From Candidatus Thorarchaeota archaeon (GTDB taxonomy: Archaea > Asgardarchaeota > Thorarchaeia > Thorarchaeales > Thorarchaeaceae), in NCBI GenBank assembly GCA_004524565.1, contig SDNZ01000008.1:1-41904 (forward strand): 41,904 nucleotides of DNA, read 5' to 3'. Made by a program: the position numbers and the translations under genes. The notes under the pieces are model-generated. The model had not been told where the DNA came from. It made no database searches and was given only the letters and a program-made list of their open reading frames with translations. This document shows positions 1 through 9,204 of this stretch, piece after piece. How positions within the stretch are numbered: the first letter of the stretch is position 1; every line of letters starts with the position of its first letter.

Positions 1-528
1 AGTCCATAATCCTTCATGAATATATCTAAAGTAGCCATCACTGTCAATCAATACCAATGTCGGAACATATGCTACGCTGAAATAATTTGCAAACTTCGCT
101 CCGGTATCAAGACCGTGAGCCCAAGGCAGACCTCTATCACTTTTGTAGTCCGCCATCATTGCAACAGTCTCACTGCGATCAACTGTAAGAGATAGGATAA
201 CCAAAGGTCCCGCCATTGAATCATATACAGATTCAAGGTACGAGTTTTGTGTCGAACAGGTACTACACCAAGTAGCCATCAGATCCACCAGAACAATCTT
301 CCCTATCAAATCATTGAACGAAATGGTTGTGCCATCTGAAAGGTCAAATTCCCAGCTAGAAGGAACTTGAAGATCCAAGCTCAGCAAATCAGTATCGAAT
401 GTGATGTCACCAGTATGACTGCCTTCAGGATCAGGTGCTTGATACGCAAAAACTGAAACACCTATGACAAGACCTACTACTACTACTACCATAATTAGAC
501 CGGTTATTGCCATCTTCTCTGGTTCCAA
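1..528 (-). CDS. TlpA/ResA-like thioredoxin-fold protein with N-terminal membrane anchor (partial; runs off the window start)
   Basis: Manual minus-strand translation gives MAITGLIMVVVVVGLVIGVSVFAYQAPDPEG...GKIVLVDLMATWCSTCSTQNSYLESVYDSM...: a TM anchor plus a WCSTC active-site motif. ATG at 513 or in-frame TTG at 528. Confidence 0.75.
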   Translation of the reverse strand, partial: MEPEKMAITGLIMVVVVVGLVIGVSVFAYQAPDPEGSHTGDITFDTDLLSLDLQVPSSWEFDLSDGTTISFNDLIGKIVLVDLMATWCSTCSTQNSYLESVYDSMAGPLVILSLTVDRSETVAMMADYKSDRGLPWAHGLDTGAKFANYFSVAYVPTLVLIDSDGYFRYIHEGLWT

Positions 529-621
529 ATGTACACCTCAAGATATCTGACGATAGTGCAGTTTATTCGGTCAACCTTATAACGTTTGTGCAACGTTTAT
601 GCACAACCGCATAACCGTGCT

Positions 622-1296
622 CTACAATCGCTCTATCCTTTGTTCGTACTGTATTGGAGAAGGAGTTGTTTCTAATGTGCATTGAACTTCTGGTTCTGGA
701 GCGGACCAAGGAGTTGAAAGATAGATTACCTGATGAGGGCGAGATTTCTTATCGACATTGATGTGTCCTCGAACCACGAGTTCTTTCGTGTATTTTCTCA
801 CTTTTGCTTTAGACAGACCAGTGCATTCTGCAAGTTGATCAAATGTAGATCTTCTATTCTTCTGAATCACTTTTAGAAGACTGAATTCAGGAATTGTGGA
901 AAGAGCGTAACGAAGGGATTCGTTCTCTCTTCTAATTGAATTAGCATCACCAGATAGAGCACGAGAGAGTGATCTTCGTAGATCATTTATTTCCTCCTGT
1001 AAAGAGGCACGCTCAGCTTCATAGCGAGTGATGATTCCGTTTGAAGAATGAATGAGTTCTGAGCTTAGGTCATTACCAAGTCCATCGATAGCTTCCCGGG
1101 ATGCAAGACGTGCTTCTCGAATAATTCCAGTCAGATCTTGAGCATCTATCCAATCCCCGTCAGATAGTGATTCCAATTGATTGAAATAAGAATCGAGTCG
1201 TCGAACCCAGCTATCTCGTATCTCTTGAAAGACCCCTGCAATTCGAAGAGTCGTTCTGGCAGCTACAGTATCTTCTGGACTAGTCATTCCACTCAC
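622..1296 (-). CDS. Coiled-coil protein with C-terminal winged-helix/HTH domain
   Basis: ORF; heptad-like central region and C-terminal FDQLAECTGLSKAKVRKYTKELVVRGHI, typical of a winged HTH. Confidence 0.65.
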   Translation of the reverse strand: MSGMTSPEDTVAARTTLRIAGVFQEIRDSWVRRLDSYFNQLESLSDGDWIDAQDLTGIIREARLASREAIDGLGNDLSSELIHSSNGIITRYEAERASLQEEINDLRRSLSRALSGDANSIRRENESLRYALSTIPEFSLLKVIQKNRRSTFDQLAECTGLSKAKVRKYTKELVVRGHINVDKKSRPHQVIYLSTPWSAPEPEVQCTLETTPSPIQYEQRIERL

Positions 1297-1352
1297 TATG
1301 AATTCTCATCATCGACACCAAAAGAGAGCTAGTGTCACCTAGATATCACGCA

Positions 1353-2189
1353 CTAGGCACCAATCCAGAATACCCTATCATGCATTGCAGCAACTGCAGG
1401 ATTCCATTTCTTTTCGCGCAGAGCATCATCAGCCATCAACGGAACCTTATCATCAATCATGAATGATTCCAAGTCTTGACAGTGATAGAGTGCACTGATA
1501 TCAACAGTACTCATCTGGTTCTCACTTAGATCTAACCAAAGCAGGCTCGAGCACTCCTTCAAGGGTAGTAAATCTACACTAAGCAGACCTGAGTTTCGCA
1601 ACCACAAGCCTTCAATGCTGCGACAACGACTAATAGGTGATAGGTCAATGTTTTCAAAATTATTGTTCTCAAGGAAGAGTTCCTGTAAGTGAGTGCAATG
1701 ACTAAGAGAATCCAAATCCAATCTGATTATTTCATTGCTATCTAACCGCAAGAATCGTAGTAAAGTATTGTAGCTCAATGGGGTAAGATCCACTTCATGA
1801 AGTCTGTTTGATTGAAGATACAATTCCTCAAGTTGCGTGCACTGCGCCAATGGTCGCAGATCAATTCGACTAAGTTTGTTAATCTCAAGAGAGAGGTATG
1901 TCAAATTGGTGCAAGTCGATAACGGGCTAAGAAGAACTGATGATAGTAAATTGGACCCAAGTTTCAGCTTTTCAAGGCTGGGACATTCACCAAGAGGTGC
2001 GAGGTTGAGTGAGCGTAACCAATTACCTGTGAGATTTAAAAAACGCAAATTCTTACATTGTGCAAGTGGCAACAAGTCAATTTCAACAATACTGCGACCA
2101 CTCATATCAAGACCAGTGACAGCATCATTAGTCTCAACGTACATCTCAATGTTATTCTCAATTTTGTAATCGATTTGAATGTCAACCAT
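1353..2189 (-). CDS. Leucine-rich-repeat protein (about nine 23-aa repeats)
   Basis: Repeated [IV]DLxPLxxCxxLxxLxLxxNxLxx units across the ORF. Confidence 0.85.
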   Translation of the reverse strand: MVDIQIDYKIENNIEMYVETNDAVTGLDMSGRSIVEIDLLPLAQCKNLRFLNLTGNWLRSLNLAPLGECPSLEKLKLGSNLLSSVLLSPLSTCTNLTYLSLEINKLSRIDLRPLAQCTQLEELYLQSNRLHEVDLTPLSYNTLLRFLRLDSNEIIRLDLDSLSHCTHLQELFLENNNFENIDLSPISRCRSIEGLWLRNSGLLSVDLLPLKECSSLLWLDLSENQMSTVDISALYHCQDLESFMIDDKVPLMADDALREKKWNPAVAAMHDRVFWIGA

Positions 2190-2285
2190 TGAAGAAACCT
2201 GACCAATATGGAAAATTCGATTTTATTAGTAATTGTGTTATGAATCACTAGCTGAAAATGATGATAAGTTTGAAGTATTTCGCAC

Positions 2286-2984
2286 TTACTTTTCGTGAAT
2301 CCATTGCAATTTGTCTAGTCGTTCCTTCACAGGTTCAGGAAAGTAGGGTTGATGTTTGAGTTTGTAATTTGCTCGGAGTGAAACAGGAGAATCAATAACA
2401 AGTGATTCCAAGTGTTCACAATGGAAAAGAATCGAGATGTCAAGTTCAAAGAGTGAGTTCTCATTTAGGTGAAGATATCGCAAGTCACGTGATTGCTCAA
2501 GAGGAGCTAAGTCAATCTCTTCTAATTGATTTCCTGAAAGAACAATATATTGAAGGTTGGAATGCTCAGTAAATGGAGAGAGATCAATATCTTCGAGATT
2601 ATTATCCGCGATGTATAACCAACGCAGATTCTTGCACTTGCTCAGTGGAGATAAGTCAATGTAACTCAAATGATTATCTGAGAGTTCTAATGCCTGAAGT
2701 AGTCTGCAGTTACCTAAAGGATTCAAATCGATGTATTCTAGCTCATTAGAAGTTATACTAAAGATTTTCAACTTAGAACATCGAGATAAGGGAGTTAAAT
2801 CGAGATTAGAAATTAGATTAGTATCAAGAACAATTTTTTCCAACTGTGTACATTGCCCAATTGGTTCTAGGCTAATTTCCATAATTCCCAAATCTGATAG
2901 ATCGACTTCAGTATGATGATTATCTTTCTCAACTTGATATCGTTCGCCATCTTTGTCAATATACCGTATGGTGAATCTGCTCAC
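2286..2984 (-). CDS. Leucine-rich-repeat protein, tandem paralog of 1353..2189
   Basis: Same 23-aa repeat consensus and similar C-terminal cap (DISILFHCEHLESLVID vs DISALYHCQDLESFMID). Confidence 0.85.
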   Translation of the reverse strand: MSRFTIRYIDKDGERYQVEKDNHHTEVDLSDLGIMEISLEPIGQCTQLEKIVLDTNLISNLDLTPLSRCSKLKIFSITSNELEYIDLNPLGNCRLLQALELSDNHLSYIDLSPLSKCKNLRWLYIADNNLEDIDLSPFTEHSNLQYIVLSGNQLEEIDLAPLEQSRDLRYLHLNENSLFELDISILFHCEHLESLVIDSPVSLRANYKLKHQPYFPEPVKERLDKLQWIHEK

Positions 2985-3053
2985 TCACACATCTCCTTAA
3001 TTCTACCGATTAAATCCTGAGAATATTATCATCGAGCTATAAAGATTTGTTCA

Positions 3054-3602
3054 CTATACACTACCGCGGTCAATATGGTCCCAGTGAAGGGGATAAGGAA
3101 TTGTTTGCATGAATCGAGTGATGATTTCACGTACACCATCTGGATTTTCAACTTCTTCAAATACAATGGTCGGTCCATTCTTTATTTTGCTTGAACATAT
3201 TTCTACATCGCCCATTCCAATTCTCTTCTCTTGTGGATATATTGCAGTTCGACATTCTGAAATTTCGTCATAGAAGAGGCGAGTCGTTTTCCGGCGGAAT
3301 ATTCCTTTGCGAACCCTGACATTCCACGTAGTTATAATATACAGCGTATAGGACCGTTTCATCTCTGTTGTAGTAAAGATAAGTATCCCAATTATAATTG
3401 CACCACTTCCCATATTCCAAGCTAATTCACTTGGAGGGATGGCACCATACGCGGTGGCACTCATGAATCCCACTCCAGTAATAATCAGCACGACACTGAA
3501 AACATAGAGAAAAATCAGTGAAACTCGCTTAGGATGAAAAATGACTACTAGGCGTTCACGGTTTTCCTTAGGAAATGGAGTTTCAGGAGTATCCGAACTC
3601 AT
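3054..3602 (-). CDS. Membrane protein with bacterial-PH-like (YdbS-type) domain
   Basis: Two N-terminal TM segments followed by YTLYIITTWNVRVRKGIFRRKTTRLFYDEISECR, a bPH-like pattern. Confidence 0.5.
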   Translation of the reverse strand: MSSDTPETPFPKENRERLVVIFHPKRVSLIFLYVFSVVLIITGVGFMSATAYGAIPPSELAWNMGSGAIIIGILIFTTTEMKRSYTLYIITTWNVRVRKGIFRRKTTRLFYDEISECRTAIYPQEKRIGMGDVEICSSKIKNGPTIVFEEVENPDGVREIITRFMQTIPYPLHWDHIDRGSV

Positions 3603-3706
3603 TGTCTACACCAAGAACTACCCTTGGTACCGAACTTATCAAAGTGTCGAATACATGATGATTCGCCCGATGATAAATCACCAGGCGCTATCATCTAAAA
3701 ACTATA

Positions 3707-4135
3707 CTACTCGGGATAGATACCCCAGAGAGTATCACAGGCATGAACCACATGGCTCACGAGTGTCTTTACTTCATCAGCTGTTAGATCAGTATCGTTG
3801 GTCTCTGCAATAACAATGATATCATCATCGTCATCTATCGCAAATTTTACACCATTTGCTTTCCAGGATTCCTTCAGCATCTCATATGCTAGTTTCATCC
3901 TCTTGGTCTCTTCGACCTGGTAGAAGTTTGTAAATGGTGCAACAATATACGTCCACGATTCATCTTTGTTGGCGGCAATCTTGATTTTCAAATCATCAAA
4001 GTGATCTGTTTTCCATCTCATCATCAAGACATTTTCGTCACGTTCATACTTGATATCTACGTGATCAAGTAAAGAGGCAATATGGTCTATGATACCCAAT
4101 ACAAGCACCTTCATTTTCGATGTCCTATACCCCAT
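3707..4135 (-). CDS. Hypothetical protein, possibly YbjN/T3SS-chaperone-like fold
   Basis: ORF with amphipathic alternation resembling YbjN-like sensory domains; weak similarity by eye only. Confidence 0.4.
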   Translation of the reverse strand: MGYRTSKMKVLVLGIIDHIASLLDHVDIKYERDENVLMMRWKTDHFDDLKIKIAANKDESWTYIVAPFTNFYQVEETKRMKLAYEMLKESWKANGVKFAIDDDDDIIVIAETNDTDLTADEVKTLVSHVVHACDTLWGIYPE

Positions 4136-4171
4136 ATTAAGATGTTTGGGGCGAGTTCAACGTAAACGAAA

Positions 4172-4231
4172 GTTATAAAAGATATATCGTACCACATACT
4201 ATCGTGGTACGATATATATCGTACCACATAC
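4172..4231 (+). promoter_or_regulatory. TATA box (ttataaaa) plus triple half-site operator upstream of padR
   Basis: agttataaaa followed by gatatatcgtaccac (4181-4195) and a perfect 24-bp palindrome gtggtacgatatatatcgtaccac (4204-4227). Confidence 0.75.
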
Positions 4232-4265
4232 TAGCCCACACCACCCAACGAGGAGAAGGGGATGC

Positions 4266-4643
4266 ATGGTAAACGCCGAAGACACAACGGGTCCTGAGAG
4301 AGAGTATGAATATTGGTCTCTCGAGATTAGAAGGGGAGCTCTCTCAATGGCCATTATGGCAATAATCCTGAATGGTGAGTCTTACGGGTATGACATCATG
4401 AAGAAGCTAAACCAAGAGCCATACGAGAGTCTTCAGGTTGAGCCGAGTACAACATATCCTCTTCTCCGCCGACTAGAGAAGAGAGGGATGCTGGAAGGTC
4501 GTTGGTCAACGGGATCAGGAAAAAGGAAACGTCTGTACTATGTTACTCGAGATGGACGTAGAATTCTAAGGAGAATGGTCAAATCATGGCGAAACTTAAA
4601 CGAGCAGTTGACTCAACTTATTACGGAGGCAGGAATCAATTGA
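4266..4643 (+). CDS. PadR family transcriptional regulator
   Basis: ALSMAIMAIILNGESYGYDIMKKLNQEPYESLQVEPSTTYPLLRRLEKRGMLEGRW is the canonical PadR winged HTH; upstream aggagaagg SD-like sequence. Confidence 0.9.
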   Translation: MVNAEDTTGPEREYEYWSLEIRRGALSMAIMAIILNGESYGYDIMKKLNQEPYESLQVEPSTTYPLLRRLEKRGMLEGRWSTGSGKRKRLYYVTRDGRRILRRMVKSWRNLNEQLTQLITEAGIN

Positions 4644-6493
4644 GTGATGATCCTGTAGATATTATCAATCAGTACCTTGCACTTGTGCGGGAGAAATTAC
4701 CCAATTCGATTGCAGATGATGTGATCACAGAGCTTGAAACATATATGCTAGAGACTGCAAGCGACCTCGGGGATAATGGTCAGATTACCTTGGAGTCAGC
4801 AAAGAAGGTTGTTGCTCAGTTTGGAGCACCTAGGGAAGTCGCTGAGGAATATCGTTTCTCCATGCTACCAGAAACAATTTCAGAAGGGGATATCCCGCCA
4901 GAAATCAAACAAGAAATAATTGAAGAACCAGATATCGCCGAACCTGAAAAGCAGATTCCGAAAGTGCAAGGTGTCAATCCTACTACAAGTTATTCAATGT
5001 TCTTCATCAAATCACTTCTTCTCATAATATTCTGGGCATCACTAGCATCCATCATTCCCTTAGTGTTAACTCAATACTGGTTTCAAGGTACACTTTTGAT
5101 TTTTATAATCATACCAGTACTCTGCGTGACAACACTTCTTTTAGCTCAGACATTCTATTTGAAGAGGAAGAAGACCCTCCTCTGGAAACGATCGTATCCG
5201 GATTGGTCGATTTTTCAAACCCTTGTTACATTACCTGAGAACTCTATGCCAGAAGCGGGAACCAAAATTATCCGTCTTGATATTGTAATATCATCTATAG
5301 GGGCTCTTATTTTTGCATCCACAATCTTTCAAGGGAATCACCCATTCGGTTACATAATCGGAATTCCTGCTGCGATACTACTGATTGCACGAATTAAATT
5401 AGCAATCAGGAAATTTGATGAAGACAAAGACCCATATGAAAAATCAAAATTAGAATTTGGAGTCAATCTTTCATTGTTGGTCCTTCTGGATTGGTCAATC
5501 TTTTGGGTGTTTACTACATATGGTTCGTATTATTACTATTCCTTCATTTACATGATGGGGCCATTTATCGCAACATTCGTTGTAATTTTTACACCAGTGC
5601 TATTGTTCCAGTTATTAGTGGGGACCCAAAATCTTTGGTGGAAAACAGAAAAACCATTGATACCAGAGTTGGATGTTACAACTAAGGAAATGGATTCTCC
5701 CAAACGAGAGCTCAAGAAAAGCATCCCATCGAATGGACTGCGTATGTTTGTTGGTATTACAAGCAGATTATTCCTATTCATTTCAATACCTTTCTTAGTA
5801 CGATTATTTCTTCAACCAAATACCGGACGGTTTGATTGGGAGCCCTTACCTAGTTTTGTCTTCATTGCAGTAATTCTTACAGTGATTATAGTTATTGGAT
5901 ATTGTATAGGTCGAGTATTAATGATCCACTTCTATAATTCGTCAACTTTTATTGGTTCTCGAACAAGAGTAGAAGCTATTATTGACTTGGGTATCAGTGG
6001 CGCTCTGTTAGCAGGGATTGTAGCTTGGTCAACATCATTTCGCACGATAAGCATCCTTCAATATCTGACGTCATATACTTCGGAAATATTTGAAGTAAGT
6101 TACAATCTTGGTAGTATTGTTGTTGGATTCTATGTTACAGCAATACTTCTTGCATTCACCGGTTTACCAGTTCGAATAATTGGGAATATTCTTGAATTCT
6201 GGTCCGAACGAAAACACATCGCAGCAATGAGAATCCAAGACTCATCAATAATATTATTCGTATCATTAGCGCTTTTTGCTTCGAATACTTACATCGATTA
6301 CGCTGTTACGGGTAACGCGCATATGATTATTTTCTTCTTTACCATGTATTTTCTAATTGCAGTATACCTCACTTATCAGATGGTTGCTTCAGGGATGAAG
6401 CTCGAAGAGATATCAAAACGAAAAGAGAAATCGATATCAGAAAAGAGTCAGAGGGTTCACTCAATGAACAAAAACGCAACCATGGCGAATTAA
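4640..6493 (+). CDS. HAAS/DUF1700-like domain plus multi-TM membrane protein, translationally coupled to padR
   Basis: Track ORF begins 4586, but TTG at 4640 overlaps the padR stop (TTGA). N-term YLALVREKLPNSIADDVITELETYMLETASDL...AKKVVAQFGAPREVAEEY is HAAS-like, followed by many TM segments. Confidence 0.7.
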   Translation: MSDDPVDIINQYLALVREKLPNSIADDVITELETYMLETASDLGDNGQITLESAKKVVAQFGAPREVAEEYRFSMLPETISEGDIPPEIKQEIIEEPDIAEPEKQIPKVQGVNPTTSYSMFFIKSLLLIIFWASLASIIPLVLTQYWFQGTLLIFIIIPVLCVTTLLLAQTFYLKRKKTLLWKRSYPDWSIFQTLVTLPENSMPEAGTKIIRLDIVISSIGALIFASTIFQGNHPFGYIIGIPAAILLIARIKLAIRKFDEDKDPYEKSKLEFGVNLSLLVLLDWSIFWVFTTYGSYYYYSFIYMMGPFIATFVVIFTPVLLFQLLVGTQNLWWKTEKPLIPELDVTTKEMDSPKRELKKSIPSNGLRMFVGITSRLFLFISIPFLVRLFLQPNTGRFDWEPLPSFVFIAVILTVIIVIGYCIGRVLMIHFYNSSTFIGSRTRVEAIIDLGISGALLAGIVAWSTSFRTISILQYLTSYTSEIFEVSYNLGSIVVGFYVTAILLAFTGLPVRIIGNILEFWSERKHIAAMRIQDSSIILFVSLALFASNTYIDYAVTGNAHMIIFFFTMYFLIAVYLTYQMVASGMKLEEISKRKEKSISEKSQRVHSMNKNATMAN

Positions 6494-6617
6494 TCAGTTT
6501 ATCATGAGAAATGCTGAGCCAAATATCGCAACTCAAGTTTATTTGGCTTCGTGAGCATAGCTACATGAGTAGCCGTAAGTAGGACTCAATTCAACGAAGA
6601 CGGTAGGTCGGTAAAAA

Positions 6618-7541
6618 GTGCAAGACATCGTAGCTATTGCAGCTCTAATGCGAGAGATATCATTTGGTATTCTTCTTGCAGGTCTGTTCTATACATTCGG
6701 AATGTTCTTCTTAGGTAGACTGTTTTCTGCAATCTCTGAGCATGAACATGAAGTGGAACATGATGTCGACCACGACGTAGAGCATGACGTCGACCATGAT
6801 ATGGACCATGAGATCGAGCACTCAATAGAACATGAAGTAGAGCACGATATCGATCACGGAGTAGATCATGATTTTGACCACGAGGTTGAACATGATTATG
6901 AACATGACATTGAGCACGACTTAGACCATCATGTTGAATTGGACCACGATCTTGACCATGATGTTGAGCACGACGTAGAACACGAAGCTGAACATGACGT
7001 AGATCATCATGTCGAGAAAGATTTCGAACATCATGTCGAGGTTGACCATGATATCGAGAAGGACCATTCAGGCTTCTTCGAACTTGACCGTGGGGCTCCT
7101 TTAGGTGTCACTATTGGTACTAGCTTGGTCCTCTTCGGTTTTCTTGGTTCAGTCATTTACTATGAAGGAATTCTCGTACCATTCATTGCGAAGGTGATGT
7201 TCCAGTTTGGAGCAACTATTCTCTTAGTCTGGACCATGCGTACAATTCTCGGAAAAATATTTGTCGAGTCAGGATTCAATATCAAACCTCAACATCTAGT
7301 GGGAATGGAAGTTGAAGCAGTATCGACTATACGTGATGACTTTGGAGAGGTCCGGGCAGAAACAGAGATGGGACTTAGAAGATTCAATGCAAGACCGTTC
7401 CAGAAAGGAATTATCTTTCAACGAGGAACAGATCTCTTTGTTATTTCTGCAGATGAAAAATTCGTTTATGTCGACCCCCGTAAAGAAGCAGTGAAGTGGG
7501 TCCAGAAACAGAGTAAGAGTCCCGAGAAGACTGAAGAGTAA
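6618..7541 (+). CDS. NfeD-like membrane protein with His/Asp/Glu-rich tetrapeptide-repeat insertion
   Basis: TM1, then a 110-aa H-[DE]-x-[DE] repeat, then two TM segments and a C-terminal OB-fold-like domain (LVGMEVEAVSTIRDDFGEVRAE...FQRGTDLFVIS). Followed by an SPFH gene, the usual NfeD partner. GTG start. Confidence 0.75.
   Translation: MQDIVAIAALMREISFGILLAGLFYTFGMFFLGRLFSAISEHEHEVEHDVDHDVEHDVDHDMDHEIEHSIEHEVEHDIDHGVDHDFDHEVEHDYEHDIEHDLDHHVELDHDLDHDVEHDVEHEAEHDVDHHVEKDFEHHVEVDHDIEKDHSGFFELDRGAPLGVTIGTSLVLFGFLGSVIYYEGILVPFIAKVMFQFGATILLVWTMRTILGKIFVESGFNIKPQHLVGMEVEAVSTIRDDFGEVRAETEMGLRRFNARPFQKGIIFQRGTDLFVISADEKFVYVDPRKEAVKWVQKQSKSPEKTEE
6738..7067 (+). repeat. 12-nt-period repeat encoding H-[DE]-hydrophobic-[DE] tetrapeptides (residues 41-150)
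   Basis: HEVEHDVDHDVEHDVDHDMDHEIEHSIEHEVE...; 29 His in 110 residues, 16 of them at exact i,i+4 spacing (residues 44-104). Confidence 0.95.
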
Positions 7542-7558
7542 TCTCCAATCTCTGCGCA

Positions 7559-7569
7559 AGTTTATATCC
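7559..7569 (+). promoter_or_regulatory. TATA-like promoter element upstream of flotillin gene
   Basis: caagtttatat; a similar caagtttat motif lies at 6533-6541 upstream of the NfeD gene. Confidence 0.5.
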
Positions 7570-7788
7570 CCTCAATGTAAGTTATACACAGGTGCGTCTG
7601 ACACAGAACACGAATCGCTCTGAGAGATGCAAGCGTTGGAAGGTCATAAGTCAGGTATTCCGGGAGGGAAATGGTACCTGATGGAGGACTGCGGGTGGAG
7701 TGTACAAACCAAGCGCGAGTTTCTACAAGGAGGAAGAAGGAACTGAGAAAGGCGCTCAAAACACAGTAAAATGTGAGTAGAAAAAGAA

Positions 7789-9123
7789 ATGCAAGCGGAT
7801 ATATGGAACTGGTTCTCGCAAAATTTGGCGTTTACAGCAGCGCTCATAATCATACTATTCGTTCTGCTGTTATCCTTCTATGTCAAAAAGTACGTTCGTA
7901 TTTTCGATCCTAACATCTTCTATGTCCACCTTAGAAAAGGTAAGGCTAAGAAGCAAGGCGAAGGTGGTATGGTTATACGAATACCATTCCTCGATAGAAT
8001 TCTTGCAGTAGACAGAACTGTACAACAGTTGAACATTTCAGCAGAGTCAGTACTATCCAAGGAAAAGCAGAAAATTCGATTGAGTGCGGTCCTCCAGTGG
8101 CAAGCAGATAATGCTATAGCTACTATTAACAACGTGACCTGGAAGGAGATTCCAAACAGACTGACTGCGATTATTGAGTCAGTCATACGAACAGCATGTG
8201 CACAGCTCTCTGTTGAAGAGATTCTTGAAGAAAGACAACTAATTATTGAAGCTATCAAAAAAGAACTCATCGATATCGTTAGCGAGTGGGGACTTAAGGT
8301 AGTCACTGTTGAACTAGTCGATGTCGTTGTTGTAAATGAGTCATTCCTACGAGACATGTCAAAGCCCAGGGAGGCTGAGATGCATCGTCTTGCTCAGATT
8401 GCTCTAATCGAGGCGGACCAAGCTACTGGTACAAGGGATATCGAGAGAAGCAAAGTTTTGCGTCATCAAGAGATCGAACGTGACAAATTGGTTGGTGTGA
8501 AGGAGCAAGAGCAGCTCCGTCTGATCCAAGAAGCTGAAAAGGCACGTGAACAGAGCGTTCTAGAGATAGCTCTTCAGAAAGACCTGATGCAGAAGAAATA
8601 CGAAAAGCAACAGGCGGAGGTTGAAGCAGCAAAGGATCTTGAAGTTGCAAAGCTCGGAGCTGAGGCTGAAAAGCAACGTAAGATCAAAGAAGAGGTCGAA
8701 GTACAAGCTCAACGTATCCTGCAGGAAGCACAGGCGTCAGCTGAGAAGATCAGCATAACCGCTGAAGCCGAAGCAGGACAGATTCTGAAGGTTACCTCAG
8801 CGCAGGCTGAAGGTATCAAGAAGACTTTGGCTGCCGCAAAGGATTATTCACCTCAAGCGTTTGCACGAGACTTCTTACAGATACTCCCTGAAATCTACAA
8901 ACAGATAGACATCGGTGACGTCACTCTCTTCGGAGGAGCTGGTGGCGGAGGCATGGAAGGCGAAGAAGGTGCAGGTGGTGCTGGTGCATTCCAGGTCTTT
9001 GGTAATGTCTTACTCCCAATGATGCTAATGTCTAAGATGATGGGATTTGACTTCAAAGGACTCATGAAGGAAGCTTTAGGTGATATGGCAACCGAGGATG
9101 AGAAGAAGAAGAAATCTCAATAA
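7789..9123 (+). CDS. Flotillin-like SPFH/band 7 protein
   Basis: N-terminal TM, SPFH-like domain (VDRTVQQLNISAESVLSKEKQKIRLSAVLQWQ), long Ala/Glu coiled coil (EAEAGQILKVTSAQAEGIKKT), Gly-rich C-terminus. Confidence 0.9.
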   Translation: MQADIWNWFSQNLAFTAALIIILFVLLLSFYVKKYVRIFDPNIFYVHLRKGKAKKQGEGGMVIRIPFLDRILAVDRTVQQLNISAESVLSKEKQKIRLSAVLQWQADNAIATINNVTWKEIPNRLTAIIESVIRTACAQLSVEEILEERQLIIEAIKKELIDIVSEWGLKVVTVELVDVVVVNESFLRDMSKPREAEMHRLAQIALIEADQATGTRDIERSKVLRHQEIERDKLVGVKEQEQLRLIQEAEKAREQSVLEIALQKDLMQKKYEKQQAEVEAAKDLEVAKLGAEAEKQRKIKEEVEVQAQRILQEAQASAEKISITAEAEAGQILKVTSAQAEGIKKTLAAAKDYSPQAFARDFLQILPEIYKQIDIGDVTLFGGAGGGGMEGEEGAGGAGAFQVFGNVLLPMMLMSKMMGFDFKGLMKEALGDMATEDEKKKKSQ

Positions 9124-9204
9124 AGAAGTAAGAAGGGATAGATAGTTCCTCGCTCTGCTCTGTAGAGGTCGAGGGACTTCTTCCCACTATCTATTTTTAA
9201 AAAA

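Noticed and set aside
1837-2169. Plus-strand 110-aa ORF opposite the LRR gene
   Set aside because: Shadow ORF of a clear LRR coding region; no domain signal.
4586-4639. Upstream 54-nt extension of the HAAS-membrane ORF
   Set aside because: Overlaps padR in another frame; the TTGA overlap start at 4640 is more consistent with coupled translation.
6634-6825. Minus-strand His/Arg-rich ORF antisense to the NfeD repeat
   Set aside because: Composition is a by-product of the 12-nt repeat on the plus strand; no start context or recognisable domain.
6738-7067. His-rich region considered as a CRISPR or satellite repeat
   Set aside because: 12-nt period fully in frame with conserved amino-acid pattern and variable codons, so selection is at protein level.
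7920-8357. Minus-strand 145-aa Ser/Thr-rich ORF opposite flotillin
   Set aside because: Antisense shadow ORF; the plus strand encodes a clear SPFH protein.
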